Shown in pieces: positions 7,031 to 15,323 of a stretch of 23,230 nucleotides of DNA (positions are counted from its first letter, which is position 1; each line of letters starts with the position of its first letter). This DNA is from an uncultured Oscillospiraceae bacterium. Lineage in GTDB: Bacteria; Bacillota; Clostridia; Oscillospirales; Oscillospiraceae. A program made the translations under genes and the position numbers. The stretch is from NCBI GenBank assembly GCA_910579725.1, contig CAJTUD010000017.1, positions 17,769-40,998 of the forward strand, written 5' to 3'. The notes beneath the pieces were generated by a model that worked only from the letters and a program-made list of their open reading frames with translations, ran no database searches and had not been told where the DNA came from.

Positions 7031-8599
7031 ATGCTCAAATATCTGTTAAAGCGTGTTTTGTATGGCATTGGCGCCATCTGCGTGGTCATTGCCATCGTCA
7101 TGATCATGATCTACTCCCTGCTGGACCGCACCCGGGTGTTCGCCCAGGACGCCGTGTATAACAAGACGGCCTCCAACCAGCGGGAGGTGTACCGCAATAC
7201 CAAGTGGGAAGAATTCGGATATCTGGATTTCGTGCCCTATACGGACTATATGCAGGAGCTGGTACGGCAGGGCGAGATTGATGAGGATACCCGCGCCGCT
7301 GCTGCGTCCATTGGCCGTACGCCAGAGGACGACAGTCCGGAGACGGCGGAATTTGTCAAGAAATTTACGGAAGAATATGAGTCCCAGGGCTATAAGGTTC
7401 AGCGGCTGGACGCTGACGTCAACAAGCGCGGCAAGCTGAAGAACGGGGGACAGCAGCAGCTGTTCGCCGTGAAGGACCGGCCTCTGGCCCAGCGGCTGGT
7501 GGAGTACTTCGGCAGTCTGCTGGAAATTGACAGCGTGCATTATGTGGAGGAGGACATCGAAAACCGGGGTCTCACCTTCACGCTCTATGACCCGGTCTAT
7601 GAGGGGAAGTTCTCCCCCGCCATCATCGGCAACGGAACAAAGCACAAGTACCTGCTCTATTGCGACTCTACATTCCCTTATATACACCAGAATCTGGCCA
7701 CCATCCGGCTGGGCATGTCCTATTCCGTGAGTACGGGCGTGGACGTATTTCACAGTATGACGCGCACCCAGGGCTCCTACGTCATGCGCCCCACCACCTT
7801 CCCCACGGGACTTCAGGAGGACAGCGCGGACGATCTGCATACCGCCACTTATCTGGCGGGATCCCGCACCAGCAGCATGATCTATGAGGACCGGTTCACT
7901 GACGACTATACCGTGGTGGACACGGTGAGAAGCGGTCTGTCCAAGATCGGCTATTCTTTTGTCATTGGCATCATCGCCACCTGCCTGGCCTATCTGCTGG
8001 CTGTGCCTATCGGCATTCTGATGGCTCAGAAAAAGGACCGGCTGGTGGATAAATTGGGCACATTCTACATTGTGTTCATCTCGGCAGTGCCGTCTCTGGC
8101 CTATATCTTCATGTTCAAGGCCATCGGCGCGAAGCTGGGCATGCCTATCACCTTCGACGTGGAATCCACCAGCAAGCTGATCTATGTGCTGCCCATTGTT
8201 TCTCTGGCACTGCCCCAGGTGGCAATGCTGATGAAATGGCTGCGGCGGTACATGATCGACCAGATGAACTCCGACTACGTGAAGTTCGCCCGGGCCAGCG
8301 GCATGACGGAAGGGGAAATCTTCAGAGGACACATTCTGAAAAATGCCGCCATTCCTCTGGTTCATGGCATTCCCGGCGCGATTCTCAGCGCGCTGGTCGG
8401 CGCGATCATCACCGAGCGGGTGTACGTGGTCCCCGGTACCGGCAACCTGCTGACCGAGGCCATCAACAAGTATGACAACGGCGTAATTGTGGGCGTTACT
8501 CTGTTCTACTCCGTGTTGACGGTGACATCCACCATTCTGGGCGACGTCCTTATGGCCGCTATGGACCCGCGGATTTCGTTTACGACAAAGGATAGGTGA
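7031..8599 (+). CDS. oppB: Oligopeptide ABC transporter permease OppB/AmiC type
   Basis: This 522-residue inner-membrane protein forms one half of the peptide channel. A first transmembrane helix (about 9-31) is followed by a large extracytoplasmic domain (about 32-305), then a block of helices from about 306 typical of BPD_transp_1. The ATPase-coupling EAA loop is visible at about 415-444 (DYVKFARASGMTEGEIFRGH). The large domain after helix 1 is characteristic of AmiC-type permeases, which are near 500 residues, rather than the shorter enterobacterial OppB. The ATG at 7031 follows a GGGGGA ribosome binding site. It lies in an operon with the upstream binding protein and the downstream oppC, whose start is 5 bp past this stop. 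Confidence 0.95.
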   Translation: MLKYLLKRVLYGIGAICVVIAIVMIMIYSLLDRTRVFAQDAVYNKTASNQREVYRNTKWEEFGYLDFVPYTDYMQELVRQGEIDEDTRAAAASIGRTPEDDSPETAEFVKKFTEEYESQGYKVQRLDADVNKRGKLKNGGQQQLFAVKDRPLAQRLVEYFGSLLEIDSVHYVEEDIENRGLTFTLYDPVYEGKFSPAIIGNGTKHKYLLYCDSTFPYIHQNLATIRLGMSYSVSTGVDVFHSMTRTQGSYVMRPTTFPTGLQEDSADDLHTATYLAGSRTSSMIYEDRFTDDYTVVDTVRSGLSKIGYSFVIGIIATCLAYLLAVPIGILMAQKKDRLVDKLGTFYIVFISAVPSLAYIFMFKAIGAKLGMPITFDVESTSKLIYVLPIVSLALPQVAMLMKWLRRYMIDQMNSDYVKFARASGMTEGEIFRGHILKNAAIPLVHGIPGAILSALVGAIITERVYVVPGTGNLLTEAINKYDNGVIVGVTLFYSVLTVTSTILGDVLMAAMDPRISFTTKDR

Positions 8600-8604
8600 G
8601 AGCG

Positions 8605-9573
8605 ATGGAATATGATTACAGTAAATTGGGCCTGAGCACACAGGAGCTCTTTTCCAGGCAGGACCACAGCGACCTGGAGTCCGAGAAGATTACCGCGCCC
8701 CGGTATTCATACTGGCAGAGCGTGTTCAAGGTGTTTTTCCGGAAGAAACTGAACATTGTCATCCTGATTCTGCTGGCCGCCGTGATTCTGTTCTGCTACC
8801 TGTACCCCACGTTTACAGAGTATGACCGTTTCGGCCAGCTGCTCAGCAGCGACGCCAAGCACCTGATGCCCGGCGCGGCCATTGAGCAGTTCGGCTTTTC
8901 CATCAAGTGGATTCTGGGCACCGGCAACGCGGGCAACTCCACCTTTGACGCCATCTGGAACGGTGCGCGGATTTCCGTATCCCTAGCTTTCATCTGCGGA
9001 GTCATCAATATGACCATCGGCGTGATCCTTGGGGCTATCTGGGGATTCTCCAAGAAGGTGGACACAGTGATGATGGTGCTTTACCAGATTATTGCCAACA
9101 TTCCCTATATTCTGCAAATTTCCGTTTTGGTTCTGATTCTGAGTCCAACCTTCTGGACCATGGTGTTTGCTCTGACGGTAACGGGATGGATCGGCATTGC
9201 TTACTCCATCCGAACTCAGGTGGTTATCATCCGGGACCGGGAATACAATCTGGCCTCCCGCTGCCTGGGGACCAACACCGTCAAGATCGCAATGAAGAAC
9301 ATCCTGCCCTTTATGACCAGCATCATCATGACCCTGCTGGCGGCGGAGATTCCGTCCTACATCTCTTACGAGGTGTTTCTGGCCTATATCGGCATCGGTC
9401 TGCCGGACATGAGTCTGGGCCGGCTGATCTATTCGGCGGAGAGCGCCATGGTGACGCCGGGCTGGGGCTTCGAGTTCTGGAGTCCGGTGGCTATTGCCAT
9501 CGTCATTTCCGTGGTGTTGTACGTGACCGGTCAGAGTCTGGGCGACGCGTCCGATCCGCGGACGCATATGTAA
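8605..9573 (+). CDS. oppC: Oligopeptide ABC transporter permease OppC/AmiD type
   Basis: This is the second channel subunit, 322 residues from the ATG at 8605. An N-terminal cytoplasmic stretch leads into helix 1 (about 51-68), an extracytoplasmic loop, then the BPD_transp_1 helix bundle from about 122. The EAA coupling loop lies around 212-236 (REYNLASRCLGTNTVKIAMK). The C-terminus ends with SLGDASDPRT, the usual OppC/DppC closing motif. I prefer the ATG because AGGTGAG precedes it closely. A GTG at 8596, overlapping the oppB stop, would add three residues and cannot be excluded. Tight spacing to oppB and to oppD (12 bp) indicates a single transcript. Confidence 0.94.
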   Translation: MEYDYSKLGLSTQELFSRQDHSDLESEKITAPRYSYWQSVFKVFFRKKLNIVILILLAAVILFCYLYPTFTEYDRFGQLLSSDAKHLMPGAAIEQFGFSIKWILGTGNAGNSTFDAIWNGARISVSLAFICGVINMTIGVILGAIWGFSKKVDTVMMVLYQIIANIPYILQISVLVLILSPTFWTMVFALTVTGWIGIAYSIRTQVVIIRDREYNLASRCLGTNTVKIAMKNILPFMTSIIMTLLAAEIPSYISYEVFLAYIGIGLPDMSLGRLIYSAESAMVTPGWGFEFWSPVAIAIVISVVLYVTGQSLGDASDPRTHM

Positions 9574-9585
9574 GGGGGGAGAGCC

Positions 9586-11337
9586 ATGGCAGAAGAGAAA
9601 AAAGTATTGCTGTCCGTCAAGGACCTGTGGGTGAAATTCCGGGTCCGTGGCCGGGTGCTGACCGCCATTCGGGGCATCTCCCTGGACATCTATGAGAACG
9701 AGGCCATCGCCATCGTGGGCGAATCCGGCTCCGGCAAGAGCGTGTTCACCAAGACCTTCGCAGGGATGCTGGACTCCAACGGTTTTGTCAGCGAAGGGAG
9801 CATCATTTATAATGATGAGGAGCTGGCGGACACCCACGTGAAGCTGACCTCCGGTGCGCAGAAGATAATCTCGAGCTCCCACACCAAACTCAACGAGGCA
9901 TCCCGCCTCGAGCTGGGGGCGGCCACGTATCAGAAGATTCTGAAGCTGGAGAGCGAGAAGCGGGAGAAAAGCACCCTGAGTGCCGAAGAGCGGGCTGCAA
10001 TGGATGAGAAGCTCCGGGAATTGCAGGGCAAGCGAACCGATGCCTTCAATCTCAAGCAGACCTTCGACCGCAGGAAAGAAAAGGACAAGATTCAGGAAAC
10101 CGACCGGATCATCAACGACTATGACGAGCAGATCAAGGCCCTGAAAAAACAGGAAGAGGAGCTTATCCGGAAGCACAAGTCCGCCGCTGCGGGAGACGCC
10201 TCCTTCCAGAAGCACTATCAGGAGCGTTCCGCCGCTCTGCATGCGCAGTACGAGCGGGAGATCAAGGGGGAGATTTCCCCTGAGACGGTGAAGCGCAACG
10301 AGGTTCTGGCCAAGGAAATCTACCTCTCCGTGGGACGGTATGGTTTCCATCAGCGGGTGCAGATGGTTCATAAGCTGGAGAAGGCGCTGAAAAAGGCCAT
10401 GCAGCTGGGAGTGGATCTGAACGATGAGAACCAGCGCAACGCGGTCTTTGACGATGTCTCGTTCCGGGTGAGATATCTGGATGAGACGGCGGAGGCTCTC
10501 CATGGCACCTGCATCCTCAATCTGGCTAAGGTCCAGTATGCCAAAGACTGGGGCCAGATCCGGGGCCGGCGGATTGCCACCGTGTTCCAGGATCCCATGA
10601 CCAGCCTCAACCCCATCATTACCATCGGCAAGCAGATCACCTCCATCATTCTCAAGCACCAGCAGTGCTCCGAAGCGGAGGCCCGCCGCCGGGCTCTGGA
10701 GCTGATGAGAAAGGTAGGTATCCCCAAGGCGGAGGCCCGGTTTGACGACTATCCCTTCCAGTACTCCGGCGGTATGCGCCAGAGAATCGTCATCGCCATT
10801 GCCCTGTCGTGCCAGCCCAAGATCCTTATCTGCGACGAGCCCACCACGGCTCTGGACGTGACGATTCAGGCCCAGATTTTGCAGCTGATCAAGGACTTGC
10901 AGAAGGAGTTCAATTACACCATTGTCTTTATCACCCATGACCTGGGTGTGGTGGCCAACGTGGCGGACCGGGTAGCTGTGCTGTACGCCGGACAGGTGAT
11001 AGAACTGGGTACTGTGGAAGAAGTTTTCTATGATCCCCGGCACCCTTATACCTGGGCGCTGCTCTCTTCCCTGCCTCAGCTGGCCCAGAAGAATACAAAG
11101 CTTTATTCCATTACCGGCACACCGCCTTCTCTTTATAACCAGATCGTGGGAGACTCCTTCGCGCCCCGGAATCCTTACTGCCTGAAGATCGACACCCTGC
11201 TGGAGCCCCCTATGTTCAAGGTCACGGATACCCACTATGCCAAGACCTGGCTGCTGGACCCCAACGCCCCCAAGATCGAGAAGCCGGAGGGCATCCAGGA
11301 CATTCACGAGAAGCTGATCCGCGCGTTCAATATTTAG
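9586..11337 (+). CDS. oppD: Oligopeptide ABC transporter ATPase OppD/AmiE type with a large helical insertion
   Basis: This cytoplasmic ATPase powers peptide import. All catalytic motifs are present: Walker A GESGSGKS (45-52), Q-loop VFQDPMTSLNP (333-343), signature YSGGMRQR (393-400), Walker B ILICDEP (413-419) and H-loop THD (450-452), then an oligo_HPY C-terminal region. The protein is 583 residues, whereas OppD proteins are usually about 330-360. The excess lies between Walker A and the Q-loop (about 82-325) and is rich in Glu, Lys, Arg and Gln, with coiled-coil-like stretches at about 115-200. The C-terminal region keeps the AmiE-like ending THYAKTWLLDPNAPK and has only one Cys (532), so the cysteine cluster of many OppD proteins is missing. 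The start follows an AGGGGGGAG site. Confidence 0.94.
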   Translation: MAEEKKVLLSVKDLWVKFRVRGRVLTAIRGISLDIYENEAIAIVGESGSGKSVFTKTFAGMLDSNGFVSEGSIIYNDEELADTHVKLTSGAQKIISSSHTKLNEASRLELGAATYQKILKLESEKREKSTLSAEERAAMDEKLRELQGKRTDAFNLKQTFDRRKEKDKIQETDRIINDYDEQIKALKKQEEELIRKHKSAAAGDASFQKHYQERSAALHAQYEREIKGEISPETVKRNEVLAKEIYLSVGRYGFHQRVQMVHKLEKALKKAMQLGVDLNDENQRNAVFDDVSFRVRYLDETAEALHGTCILNLAKVQYAKDWGQIRGRRIATVFQDPMTSLNPIITIGKQITSIILKHQQCSEAEARRRALELMRKVGIPKAEARFDDYPFQYSGGMRQRIVIAIALSCQPKILICDEPTTALDVTIQAQILQLIKDLQKEFNYTIVFITHDLGVVANVADRVAVLYAGQVIELGTVEEVFYDPRHPYTWALLSSLPQLAQKNTKLYSITGTPPSLYNQIVGDSFAPRNPYCLKIDTLLEPPMFKVTDTHYAKTWLLDPNAPKIEKPEGIQDIHEKLIRAFNI

Positions 11338-11352
11338 GGGGAGGAGAAAAAC

Positions 11353-12666
11353 GTGGCTACATTGAAACAAGAGAACGCGGTCCACAGCGGCCGCCTGCCG
11401 GAGCATGGTCCCATTGCAGAGAATGGCAAGGAAATATTGCTGTCCCTGAAGAATGTGGACATCACGTTCGGCAAGGGGGAGGATGCGGTCCGGGCCGTTC
11501 AGGACGCTTCCTTTGATATCTACAAGGGAGAAACCTTTTCCCTGGTAGGCGAGTCTGGCTCCGGCAAGACTACCGTTGGCCGGGCCGTCATCCGGGTCAA
11601 TCCTCTGGCTAAAGGTGAGATCCAGTACAAGGGCGTGCGCATTTCGGGCAAGATTCCCCATGCTCTGGACCGGGAGGTCATTCGGAATATCCAAATGGTG
11701 TTCCAGGATCCCGCCGCGTCCCTGAACGAACGGGCTACCGTGGACTATATTATTTCCGAGGGTCTGTACAATTTCCATCTGTTTGAAAACGAGGCCGACC
11801 GGGTGCGGAAGGTGGAGGAGATGGTGGCCGAGGTGGGCCTGCTGCCGGAGCATCTGACCCGTTATCCCCATGAGTTCTCCGGTGGCCAGAGGCAGCGCAT
11901 CGGCATTGCTCGTGCCATGGTCATGGAGCCGGAATTGGTGGTGGCCGACGAGCCCATCTCCGCTCTGGATGTGTCCATTCGTGCCCAGGTGCTCAACCTG
12001 ATGAAGAAGTTCCAGGAGGAGAAGAACCTTACCTACCTCTTCATCGCACATGACCTGTCGGTGGTGCGCTTCATTTCCGACCGGATCGGTGTCATTTACA
12101 AGGGCCGGATTGTAGAGGTGGCGGAGGCGGAGGAGTTGTTCAACTTCCCGCTGCACCCCTACACCCATTCCCTGATTTCGGCTATCCCTATTCCGGATCC
12201 CCAGCTGGAGAAGAACAAGGTGCTGTACACCTACGATCCCTCTATTCACGACTACAGCCAGGATAAGCCGGAGTTTGTGTGTATCGGGTATGACCACTAT
12301 ATCTACGGCAACAAAAAGGAAATCGCGGAATACAAGGCCATTCGCGAGAAGGGTGTGCCCGTCAAACCCATTACTATCCGGGAGCCCGGTGCGCCGGAGG
12401 AGGTTCACACCATCCAGGATGACGAGACGGACAAGGCTGCGGAAGAGGAGTTCCTGATTCATCCCACCCATGATACTGGCAGTATCTGGTATATGGTCAT
12501 CTCCTTTTTCCTGCCTATTCTGGGCCTGATTGCGGCGCTGCTGTTCAAAAAATTCCGCCATACCCGCAACTACAAGATGTGCAGGAAGGGAGCCATTGCC
12601 GGATTTATACTAATTGGTGTGATTCTGCTGGTGTTCCTGCTGTTGCTGTGGAGAGTGGTGGCCTAG
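11353..12666 (+). CDS. oppF: Oligopeptide ABC transporter ATPase OppF/AmiF type with C-terminal membrane tail
   Basis: This is the partner ATPase to OppD. Motifs in order are Walker A GESGSGKT (66-73), Q-loop MVFQDPAASLNE (115-126), signature FSGGQRQR (175-182), Walker B VVADEP (196-201), H-loop AHD (232-234), and HPYTHSLISAIPIPDP (268-283) of the OppF C-terminal part. The family is usually 300-330 residues; this one has 437. The added tail has an acidic linker (about 345-375), then two hydrophobic helices (about 379-397 and 413-435) separated by a basic loop (KKFRHTRNYKMCRK). The tail resembles small two-helix membrane proteins and would tether the ATPase to the membrane. The start is GTG, with AGGAG about 7 nt upstream, 15 bp after oppD. 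Confidence 0.94.
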   Translation: MATLKQENAVHSGRLPEHGPIAENGKEILLSLKNVDITFGKGEDAVRAVQDASFDIYKGETFSLVGESGSGKTTVGRAVIRVNPLAKGEIQYKGVRISGKIPHALDREVIRNIQMVFQDPAASLNERATVDYIISEGLYNFHLFENEADRVRKVEEMVAEVGLLPEHLTRYPHEFSGGQRQRIGIARAMVMEPELVVADEPISALDVSIRAQVLNLMKKFQEEKNLTYLFIAHDLSVVRFISDRIGVIYKGRIVEVAEAEELFNFPLHPYTHSLISAIPIPDPQLEKNKVLYTYDPSIHDYSQDKPEFVCIGYDHYIYGNKKEIAEYKAIREKGVPVKPITIREPGAPEEVHTIQDDETDKAAEEEFLIHPTHDTGSIWYMVISFFLPILGLIAALLFKKFRHTRNYKMCRKGAIAGFILIGVILLVFLLLLWRVVA

Positions 12667-12667
12667 C

Positions 12668-13927
12668 TTGAAACGTACCGCCAGAGATAAGCGGGAGAGG
12701 CCCCATCCCCCGCCAGTAAAGCGTATTGAACTCAACGAAGAGCATATCGGACGGCGGTTGATTACCGCCGGGGTGCTGCTGGTGCTGGGATTGGGACTGC
12801 TGGCCTACGCGGTTTTGCAGCTGTTGACACCGGAAACCGGATGGACGGAGATTGAAGCTGGCGCCAGTGTGGGAACCAGTTGCGGGGAGGATTTCACATT
12901 CTTCTATTATGCGCCTACGTCCGCCGAGCGGAGAGCGGTGTCCACTCAATATACCCAGTTGTGCCGCTCCGCCTATCAGATGTTCCACAGCGGAGAGGAA
13001 TTTGAGGAGACCGGCAATGTCCGGACCATCAATCTGCATCCAAATCAGACTGTAAAAGTGGAGCCGGGACTGTATCGGGCGCTGGAAGTTATGGAGCGCA
13101 GCGGCAGCAGGCTGCTGTATCTGGGACCGGTTTATGACCGGTATGACGACCTGTTTTTCTGTGTGGATGACAGCCAGATTGTAGACTTTGACCCGCGTCT
13201 CAACGAGGACATAGCCCAGGAATATCGGGAGATCGCTGCCTTTGCCCGAGACCCGGAGGCGGTCCGGATAGAACTGCTGGGGGATAACCAGGTACGTCTG
13301 TATGTGTCGACAGAGTATCTGGCCTATGCTGGGCGGGAGGAAATAGACGATTTTATTGGATTTTCCTGGACTGCAAACGCTTTTATTGCGGACTACCTCG
13401 CCCAGGAGCTGACCGCGCTGGGTTACACCCGGGGGACGCTGACCAGCTATGACGGATTCATCCGGAATCTGGATGGCAGCGGGACAGAATACTCTGTGCA
13501 GCTCTATGACTGCCAAGGGCAGACCGTATATCCGGCGGCCGTTATGAGCATCCGGGGACCAGCCGGCATGGTATGCCTGAGAGATTACCCGATCAATGAC
13601 CGGGATCTGAACCGGTTTTATGAGATGGAGGACGGGGAAATCCGGACGCCTTATTTGGACCCGGAGGACGGGCTGTGCAAAAGCTCTGTGCCCAATCTGG
13701 TGTGCTATGCCGGAGATAAAGGCTGTGGGGAGATCCTGATAAGGATGGCGCCGGTCTATATTGCCAACAGTTTTGAAAAAGAAGCGTTGAAACAGCTGGC
13801 AGCAGAAGGCGTCCAATCCATCCGCTGTGAGAACGGAGTCATCTATCCTACAGAAGCGGGGGCAGTGCTGACGCAGCTTTATGAGAAGGACGGAGTTCGG
13901 TACACCGTGGCTCCGGCCGAAAGCTGA
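12668..13927 (+). CDS. Membrane-anchored protein with ApbE-like (FMN transferase-like) fold, last gene of import operon
   Basis: This 419-residue protein is not confidently recognised. A basic N-terminus leads into one transmembrane helix (about 30-53), so the rest is probably extracytoplasmic. The order of segments resembles ApbE/Ftp proteins: a region like the SELxxIN part (VRTINLHPNQTVKVEPGLYR), a region like the GGIAKGYA helix (FSWTANAFIADYLAQELTAL), and a region like HIIDPRTG followed by the C-terminal helix (IRTPYLDPEDGLCKS). The Mg/FAD-binding residues of active ApbE proteins are not conserved, so it may be a non-catalytic relative. The likely start is TTG at 12668, one base past the oppF stop. 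No strong ribosome binding site is visible, so translation may be coupled to oppF. A role in import is inferred from position only. Confidence 0.72.
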   Translation: MKRTARDKRERPHPPPVKRIELNEEHIGRRLITAGVLLVLGLGLLAYAVLQLLTPETGWTEIEAGASVGTSCGEDFTFFYYAPTSAERRAVSTQYTQLCRSAYQMFHSGEEFEETGNVRTINLHPNQTVKVEPGLYRALEVMERSGSRLLYLGPVYDRYDDLFFCVDDSQIVDFDPRLNEDIAQEYREIAAFARDPEAVRIELLGDNQVRLYVSTEYLAYAGREEIDDFIGFSWTANAFIADYLAQELTALGYTRGTLTSYDGFIRNLDGSGTEYSVQLYDCQGQTVYPAAVMSIRGPAGMVCLRDYPINDRDLNRFYEMEDGEIRTPYLDPEDGLCKSSVPNLVCYAGDKGCGEILIRMAPVYIANSFEKEALKQLAAEGVQSIRCENGVIYPTEAGAVLTQLYEKDGVRYTVAPAES

Positions 13928-13930
13928 AAG

Positions 13931-13970
13931 TAAAAAAGAGGCCGCGCCGGAATTTCCGGCGCGGCCTCTT
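13931..13970 (-). terminator. Intrinsic terminator of the fructokinase gene, possibly bidirectional
   Basis: A GC-rich 15-bp perfect stem (13936-13950 with 13956-13970, 5-nt loop) sits between two convergent genes. On the minus strand it is followed by a six-T run, giving a textbook terminator 26 bp after the fructokinase stop. On the plus strand only two T residues follow, so termination of the import operon is likely weaker. Confidence 0.9.
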
Positions 13971-13996
13971 GGCCGTCGTCAAAGGAATGGCGCTGT

Positions 13997-14893
13997 CTAC
14001 AAATGGGGTACGCCGGACGAGCTGGCGGCATCCATCGCCAGCTTTACCGCACCCATGACACCCTGGTTATCGTGGAGACTGACAGGGACGATGTAGCTAT
14101 CCAGATTTTCCAGGGCGCTGCCGGGGAGATATCCGCCCAGCTGGCGTTTGACCTCCTGGCGGACCAAAGGCAGCATCTGCTCTTGATGAGTAACGCCGCC
14201 GCCCAGGATGACGCGCTGTGGAGAGAGCGTCATGATGTAGTTGCAGATGGCCTGAGCAATATAATAGGCCTCCAGCGTCCAGACCTCAGGATTCTGGGAG
14301 AGCTCCTGAGCCTTCCGTCCCCAGCGCCGCTCCAGAGCGGGACCACTGGCCAGACCTTCCAGACAGTTGGGATGATAGGGGCACACACCCACCGGCATAG
14401 GATCCTCCGGGTGGGGAGCCACAATGATGTGGCCGGCCTCCGGATGAGTCATACCATGGTAGGGCTTGCCGTCAATAATCACGCCTACACCCACGCCAGT
14501 GCCTACCGTGATGTAAATGCTGTTGGCTACCTCACGGGTGCAGCCCCATGTGGCCTCCCCCAGAGCGGCGGCGTTAACGTCGGTATCAAAGCCGGCAGGA
14601 ACGCCCAGTGCGTCGGTGAAATGCCGGACGATGGGACAACCACGCCAGCTGAGCTTGGGGGTGGTCAAGATAGACCCGTATGTGGGTGAAGTTGGGTCCA
14701 GGTCCACCGGGCCAAAACAACCGATACCCATAGCTGTCAGATTCTTTCCCCGGTAGAAGGCCAACATCTCTGGAATGGTTTCATCCGGCGTACGGGTAGG
14801 CAGACTGATCCGTTCCAGAATATTTCCTTGTTCGTCGCCGACGGCGCAAACCATTTTGGTGCCGCCGGCCTCTAAAGCGCCAAAGAGGGGCAT
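13997..14893 (-). CDS. scrK: ROK-family fructokinase
   Basis: This cytoplasmic kinase should convert fructose to fructose-6-phosphate with ATP. The 298-residue protein opens with the ATP-binding motif GALEAGGTK (5-13), has GIGCFGPVDLD (56-66) and TDVNAAALGE with the catalytic Asp at 105, a second phosphate motif TVGTGVGVGVI (129-139), and an apparent zinc site formed by His155, Cys171, His174 and Cys177. The spacing closely follows Bacillus subtilis YdhR/GmuE-type fructokinases, including the conserved segment LEGLASGPALE. The ATG at 14893 has GGGAG about 8 nt upstream. It is a single-gene unit with its own promoter and terminator. Related sugars could also be substrates. Confidence 0.92.
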   Translation of the reverse strand: MPLFGALEAGGTKMVCAVGDEQGNILERISLPTRTPDETIPEMLAFYRGKNLTAMGIGCFGPVDLDPTSPTYGSILTTPKLSWRGCPIVRHFTDALGVPAGFDTDVNAAALGEATWGCTREVANSIYITVGTGVGVGVIIDGKPYHGMTHPEAGHIIVAPHPEDPMPVGVCPYHPNCLEGLASGPALERRWGRKAQELSQNPEVWTLEAYYIAQAICNYIMTLSPQRVILGGGVTHQEQMLPLVRQEVKRQLGGYLPGSALENLDSYIVPVSLHDNQGVMGAVKLAMDAASSSGVPHL

Positions 14894-14922
14894 AGTGTCA
14901 ACTCCCTTCGTGTGGTGCCCCC

Positions 14923-14951
14923 ATTATAGCTGATTTCCAGAAGATTTGCAA
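14923..14951 (-). promoter_or_regulatory. Sigma-A promoter of the fructokinase gene
   Basis: On the minus strand the -35 box is TTGCAA (14946-14951), the spacer is 17 bp, and the -10 box is TATAAT (14923-14928), about 30 bp before the start codon. The short leader holds only the ribosome binding site. No operator dyad is apparent. Confidence 0.85.
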
Positions 14952-15323
14952 TCAGGAAGTGTTGATTAAAAGAGAGAAATATATTATCAGGCGGAGGGGA
15001 CGGAGGGCAACACTGAAGTTGGCGGCCTTTATCGAATCAATTCAGACAAGACAGAGCTGGAATGCCTATTGCCAGGCCGTTTCAGATTTCTGAATGGTCT
15101 TGCTTTAGCTCTACTTGGAGCGCCTTCCTCTCCACCCGTATGGAGAGGGGAGCGGCCGAAATATCCAGCCGCTCCCTTTGAATTCCTCATGTAATTGAAT
15201 TGTTTCCAGCACTGTCCTATGACGAAAAAGCCAGGTCAACCTCTTCTTTGGGATGAAAACTTTAACGCGCTCCAGAGGCTGCTGCCGATCCTGAATTTTG
15301 GCGCAGCGACAATACTGTGTACG
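14952..15323. other. Non-coding stretch between rpiB and the fructokinase gene, with tandem inverted repeats
   Basis: No credible gene lies in these 372 bases; a 76-codon frame starting at 15195 lacks a ribosome binding site and runs into rpiB. Two adjacent inverted repeats stand out: CCTCTCCA/TGGAGAGG (15127-15134 with 15141-15148) and GGGAGCGGC/GCCGCTCCC (15148-15156 with 15168-15176). The second is followed on the plus strand by TTT only. They might act as a weak terminator for the rpiB transcript or belong to a small RNA; neither is shown. Confidence 0.45.

Noticed and set aside
7124..7945. Large soluble domain after the first helix of OppB as an unusual insertion
   Set aside because: AmiC-type permeases of Firmicutes are known to be near 500 residues with a large extracytoplasmic domain here, so this is expected.
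8983..12561. Very long minus-strand open frame (1192 codons) opposite oppC, oppD and oppF
   Set aside because: It lies entirely antisense to three well-supported genes with intact motifs. Its translation has no family features, and biased codon use explains the lack of stops.
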